A stretch of DNA of 64,000 bases. It comes from JANQMY01 sp965228775. Lineage in GTDB: Bacteria; Pseudomonadota; Alphaproteobacteria; JANQMY01. The notes below the pieces were generated by a model. It ran no database searches. It saw only the letters and a list, made by a program, of their open reading frames with translations, and had not been told where the DNA came from. Both the position numbers and the translations under genes were made by a program. Shown here one piece after another: positions 61,314 to 64,000 of this stretch; the stretch's first letter is position 1; each line of letters begins with the position of its first letter. The DNA is taken from NCBI GenBank assembly GCA_965228775.1, contig OZ245840.1:3906001-3970000 (forward strand), read 5' to 3'.

Positions 61314-61441
61314 GAACCCATCCCCCAAAACTCTGTCGCGATCTTGTTCGACGAGGGCTTAGCCTAGGTGAGGTAGGGGTGGGTTCAACTGCGGATCACG
61401 CCAAAACACTTGCGTAATGCGCCAACGCAAATGCGATGAAG

Positions 61442-62440
61442 CTAATGCGTGTTTTGCCCTCGGGCTTCCATTGGGGTCATGCCGGTCCAGTTACGAAAGG
61501 CGCGGTAAAAGGAGTTCGGGTCGCGGAACGCGAGAAGGTAAGAAATCTCTTCGACGCTGATATCATCCTTTGCGAGATATTGCATGGACAGCTCTGATCG
61601 GGTCGCATCTAGGATAGCCTGAAAAGTCTGCCCTTCGGTTTTGAGATGCCGCTGAAGGCTGCGTTTGCTCACATGCAAGCGGTCGCAAACGTCTTCTACC
61701 GATGAGCGGCCGCTCGGAAGGATCTCTAGAAGAGCTTTTTTCACCCGTGTACTCATCAGCGCGTCTCGGTCTCGTTCAAGAAGGCGCGCGGTCAGTGTTT
61801 CCTGGAATCCAGCCCACAATTCGGCGTTTGCGGACACGAAGGGAAGCTGGGCGTCCTCTCGGCTAAAGACAATTTTGGTTGCGTTGGAAAATCTCGCTGC
61901 CACACCAAGGTGCGCGTCATATTCCGATTGAAGATCAATCGGTGCGGTCAAGTTAACGGCGACCGGTACCACATGCTCCGCCGTAAAGATGCGGACGAGC
62001 TCGATAAAGTAGGCAACTTCGAATGCTCCCAAGCCGCTTGGTAAGGGCGCGTCCGGATCACTAGACGTGAATGTGATCGAAAACGTGCTGGGAGATTTTT
62101 CGACTTTGAGCCCTATGGGGCCGACGAGCGGCTTGAATAGTGCCAGTCGGTCAGCGCCCATTTCCATGTTTGGACTGCAGGAAAAGGCATAAACAGCGAC
62201 ATTGTACGGAACATGAGCCTGCGCTTTGCCGAGGCTCAATGGCAAGCCGGGGCGTTTCGCTTCGGCGGCGATGGCATGCCAAATAGCATAGTGTTCCGTT
62301 GCTGTAATGCGGGCTTCTTCATCCCGAAATGAATCGAGAGGCAAGCCGACACGTCGCAGCACCTTATCCGGTGAAATTTTGAGTGCCGCGCAGGCTTTCC
62401 GTGTCGCGGGAACGAAGGGGTATTTGTCCTTGATCGTCAT
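61442..62440 (-). CDS. AraC-family transcriptional regulator, paralog B
   Basis: This 332-residue paralog of the gene at 57585-58589 shares the same effector-domain pattern (LFKPLVGPIGLKVE compared with VFKPLVFPLRINIE) and a near-identical C-terminal HTH (VCDRLHVSKRSLQRHLKTEG, EISYLLAFRDPNSFYRAFRNWTGMTPMEAR). It is transcribed toward the molybdoenzyme genes, whose start lies 129 bp downstream, so they could be partly co-transcribed or regulated from this gap. The effector is unknown but may be the enzyme's substrate. Confidence 0.92.
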   Translation of the reverse strand: MTIKDKYPFVPATRKACAALKISPDKVLRRVGLPLDSFRDEEARITATEHYAIWHAIAAEAKRPGLPLSLGKAQAHVPYNVAVYAFSCSPNMEMGADRLALFKPLVGPIGLKVEKSPSTFSITFTSSDPDAPLPSGLGAFEVAYFIELVRIFTAEHVVPVAVNLTAPIDLQSEYDAHLGVAARFSNATKIVFSREDAQLPFVSANAELWAGFQETLTARLLERDRDALMSTRVKKALLEILPSGRSSVEDVCDRLHVSKRSLQRHLKTEGQTFQAILDATRSELSMQYLAKDDISVEEISYLLAFRDPNSFYRAFRNWTGMTPMEARGQNTH

Positions 62441-62842
62441 TGGCCTGTTTCGGCGTTTTCATCCCAGTTTTTGTTGATCAATTTTCTCGCCAGCCGGACC
62501 ATGGGTCCAGGCTCGCCAGGCACAGATACTCCTTGTGGCACATTTTGTTATGGGTTTGGCGCGTTTTGCAAGTAAAGATGTGCTCACCTGTTTGGTTTGG
62601 CCGTTTCTCACCAAGGATGTCGCAGCGCTTTGGTGTGGCCGGACAAATAAGGGAAGACGATTAATGGCAAGCTCATTATGTCCGGCGATAGAGGATGTGA
62701 AAGACTCTTCCGTTGTCTGAAAATGGGCCCCGGATTGTGATCACAAATGCGATGAATCTGTCCCTAGTCTTGCCAGTATTTTTCTGCTGACAGCAACGTC
62801 TCCCCTTAACGCGGACATTGCCGCGCATGTTAGGGGACCAAA
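62441..62842. other. Divergent intergenic region upstream of the MFS transporter gene
   Basis: This is 402 bp with no convincing gene. It separates the AraC gene from the divergent transporter gene. A perfect 12-bp palindrome TTGTGATCACAA lies at 62736-62747, about 100 bp upstream of the transporter start. The rest shows no clear structure. Confidence 0.5.
62736..62747. promoter_or_regulatory. Palindrome TTGTGATCACAA, candidate operator
   Basis: This perfect 12-bp dyad with no spacer lies in the divergent gap between the AraC gene and the MFS transporter gene. It contains TGTGA and TCACA half sites but without the six-base spacing of a CRP/FNR site, so another dimeric regulator is more likely. 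One short palindrome can occur by chance. Confidence 0.3.
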
Positions 62843-64000
62843 ATGGAACAGCCAAAACTTAGTCAACCGTCGACTGCGTCGACTCAGACGCTTCGTCAAC
62901 GTGCGGACCGGTTGCGGTTGTCCCTCGAAAGCTCATCGGGCACCTATTTTTTGGGGCTGTTGTTTCTCGTTTCGGTCTTCAATTTTCTGGATCGGCAAGT
63001 TCTCTCGATCGTTCAAGAACAGATCAAGGTTGATCTAAGCCTGTCGGACGGACAACTCGGGTATTTGGCACTGGGGTTTGGGCTCATGCATGCGGCCTGT
63101 GCATTGCCTATCGGTCGCGTGGCAGACCGTGTGCCGCGTAAAACGGTTTTGGTGGGCTGTCTCACCGTTTGGAGTTCGTTCACGGTCTTCTGTGGCCTGG
63201 CGACGAACTACGTCCAACTACTCCTTATGCGGATGGGTGTTGCTTTTGGCGAAGCAGGTGTCACGCCCACAACGTATTCCATGATATCCGACAAATTCCC
63301 TTTGAGCCGCCGAGCTACAGCGATTTCGGTGTGTAGTGCCGGGATTCCCGTTGGGTTGATGCTGTCTCTTTTTCTTGGCGGAATCATCGCAGAAAATTTT
63401 GGGTGGCGGCTGACATTTGTCGTGTTTGGTCTTCCAGGAGTTCTATTGGCGGCCGTTTTCTACTTCACCGTCAAAGCGCCAGAGCGCGGGGAGGCGGATG
63501 GCATAAAAGAAGTTTCTAGTGCGAGCTTCAAATCAACATTCACTCATCTTTTAGCAACGCGCACTTTCCTTTTGGTCCTGATTGGATCGGGTGTAAAAGC
63601 ATTCGCCACAAACAGCGTCATGCAGTGGATGCCGTCTTTCTATATTCGCAAGTTCGATCTCAGCATGGCGGAAGTGGGCATCACATTGGGGCCGATTATC
63701 GGAATTGTCGGCCTGGTGAGCCTGGTGGGAGCTTCTTACATTGCGGACCGCTTGTCTGAGAAGGACATACGTTGGTATTCCTGGATCATCACCGGGGCCA
63801 TGATCACGGCATTCCCATTCCTCTATTTGTCACTGGTAACTGGGAACTACGCGCTATCCCTGGTGTTCTTCGGATTTGCTGTCTTCTGCGGAAATTCGAT
63901 GCTGGGGATCTCGAATGCGCTGATCCAAAGCACGGCACCCGTTCAGATGCGCGGAATGGCATCGGCCATGAAGACCGTCGCATTGAGTTTTGTGGGATAC
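62843..64000 (+). CDS. MFS transporter, partial (3-prime end outside window)
   Basis: The frame is open for 386 codons from ATG 62843 to the right edge, with AGGGGA upstream. A charged cytoplasmic N-terminus (about 38 residues) leads to the first membrane segment (FLGLLFLVSVFNFLDRQVLSI, with the Asp-Arg typical of the spinster/ACS group). The loop 2-3 motif A is GRVADRVPRKTVL, and further segments follow (FGEAGVTPTTYSMISDKFP is a conserved MFS region). The substrate is unknown, and spinster-like or anion:cation symporter-like uptake is possible. Confidence 0.88.
   Translation, partial: MEQPKLSQPSTASTQTLRQRADRLRLSLESSSGTYFLGLLFLVSVFNFLDRQVLSIVQEQIKVDLSLSDGQLGYLALGFGLMHAACALPIGRVADRVPRKTVLVGCLTVWSSFTVFCGLATNYVQLLLMRMGVAFGEAGVTPTTYSMISDKFPLSRRATAISVCSAGIPVGLMLSLFLGGIIAENFGWRLTFVVFGLPGVLLAAVFYFTVKAPERGEADGIKEVSSASFKSTFTHLLATRTFLLVLIGSGVKAFATNSVMQWMPSFYIRKFDLSMAEVGITLGPIIGIVGLVSLVGASYIADRLSEKDIRWYSWIITGAMITAFPFLYLSLVTGNYALSLVFFGFAVFCGNSMLGISNALIQSTAPVQMRGMASAMKTVALSFVGY

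Overview
The window looks like chromosomal DNA of a free-living, probably marine or environmental, alphaproteobacterium. The evidence is: medium-high GC; outer-membrane and lipoprotein genes; a receiver protein carrying the GPDRR linker motif often seen in alphaproteobacteria; a biotin operon in bioF-bioD-bioA order; a single-chain acyl-CoA carboxylase; many acyl-CoA catabolic genes; and intergenic palindromes of a type common in Hyphomicrobiales-like genomes. I cannot name a genus. I see no rRNA, tRNA, CRISPR array, insertion sequence or phage.

Layout. 1-1507: two tandem minus-strand paralogs of an unrecognised membrane-anchored or exported family, the first cut by the window edge. 1706-3722: GST, OsmC-like protein and a secreted protein of unknown function, on one transcript. 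3761-6896: amidase plus GMC oxidoreductase operon. 7029-7988: an orphan receiver protein. 8653-11709: bioF-bioD-bioA with overlapping ends. 11893-17409: an aminoglycoside-phosphotransferase-like kinase, then divergently a methyltransferase and a one-polypeptide biotin-dependent acyl-CoA carboxylase, whose biotin could come from the operon just upstream.

17438-25200 is an unusual envelope cluster. It holds two exported caspase-fold proteins transcribed divergently, a LytM/M23 lipoprotein, a small exported protein and a TPR plus alpha/beta-hydrolase (DUF900-like) protein. 25521-28229 holds the strongest candidate for an undescribed system. A 786-residue protein fuses a well conserved tubulin-tyrosine-ligase-like (TTLL) ATP-grasp domain to a PqqD-like (RRE-type) domain and a degenerate HPr-kinase-like domain. 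Tail to tail with it lies a gene for an 84-residue peptide with a hydrophobic leader and a repetitive Glu/Ala/Gly/Lys tail that resembles the acidic tails modified by eukaryotic TTLL enzymes.

28374-31785: a TetR regulator facing a nitroreductase, an HsaA-like flavin monooxygenase and an enoyl-CoA hydratase. 32222-46876: a mosaic of an outer-membrane barrel protein, two GST-like paralogs, hydrolases, SDRs, a CDF transporter, a SIMPL lipoprotein, MazG, a luciferase-like oxidoreductase, an acyl-CoA synthetase, a zinc alcohol dehydrogenase, a small exported VHL-beta-domain/mannan-binding-motif protein, a class-C beta-lactamase-like hydrolase and a DUF2855 protein. 47012-53409: a Kef-type antiporter, a hydrolase, a PAQR/hemolysin III protein, a DOPA-dioxygenase-like protein and a hybrid histidine kinase. 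53657-57350: an MDR dehydrogenase, two enoyl-CoA hydratases and a nitronate-monooxygenase-like protein. 57585-62440: a two-subunit isoquinoline/aldehyde-oxidase-type molybdoenzyme bracketed by two paralogous AraC regulators. 62843-64000: an MFS transporter cut by the right edge.

Dispersed DNA elements: one roughly 110-125 bp repeat present twice in opposite orientation (19941-20051 and 46877-47001), and an inverted pair of palindromic units at 41506-41618. All functions are inferred from sequence motifs read by eye. No database search was run.
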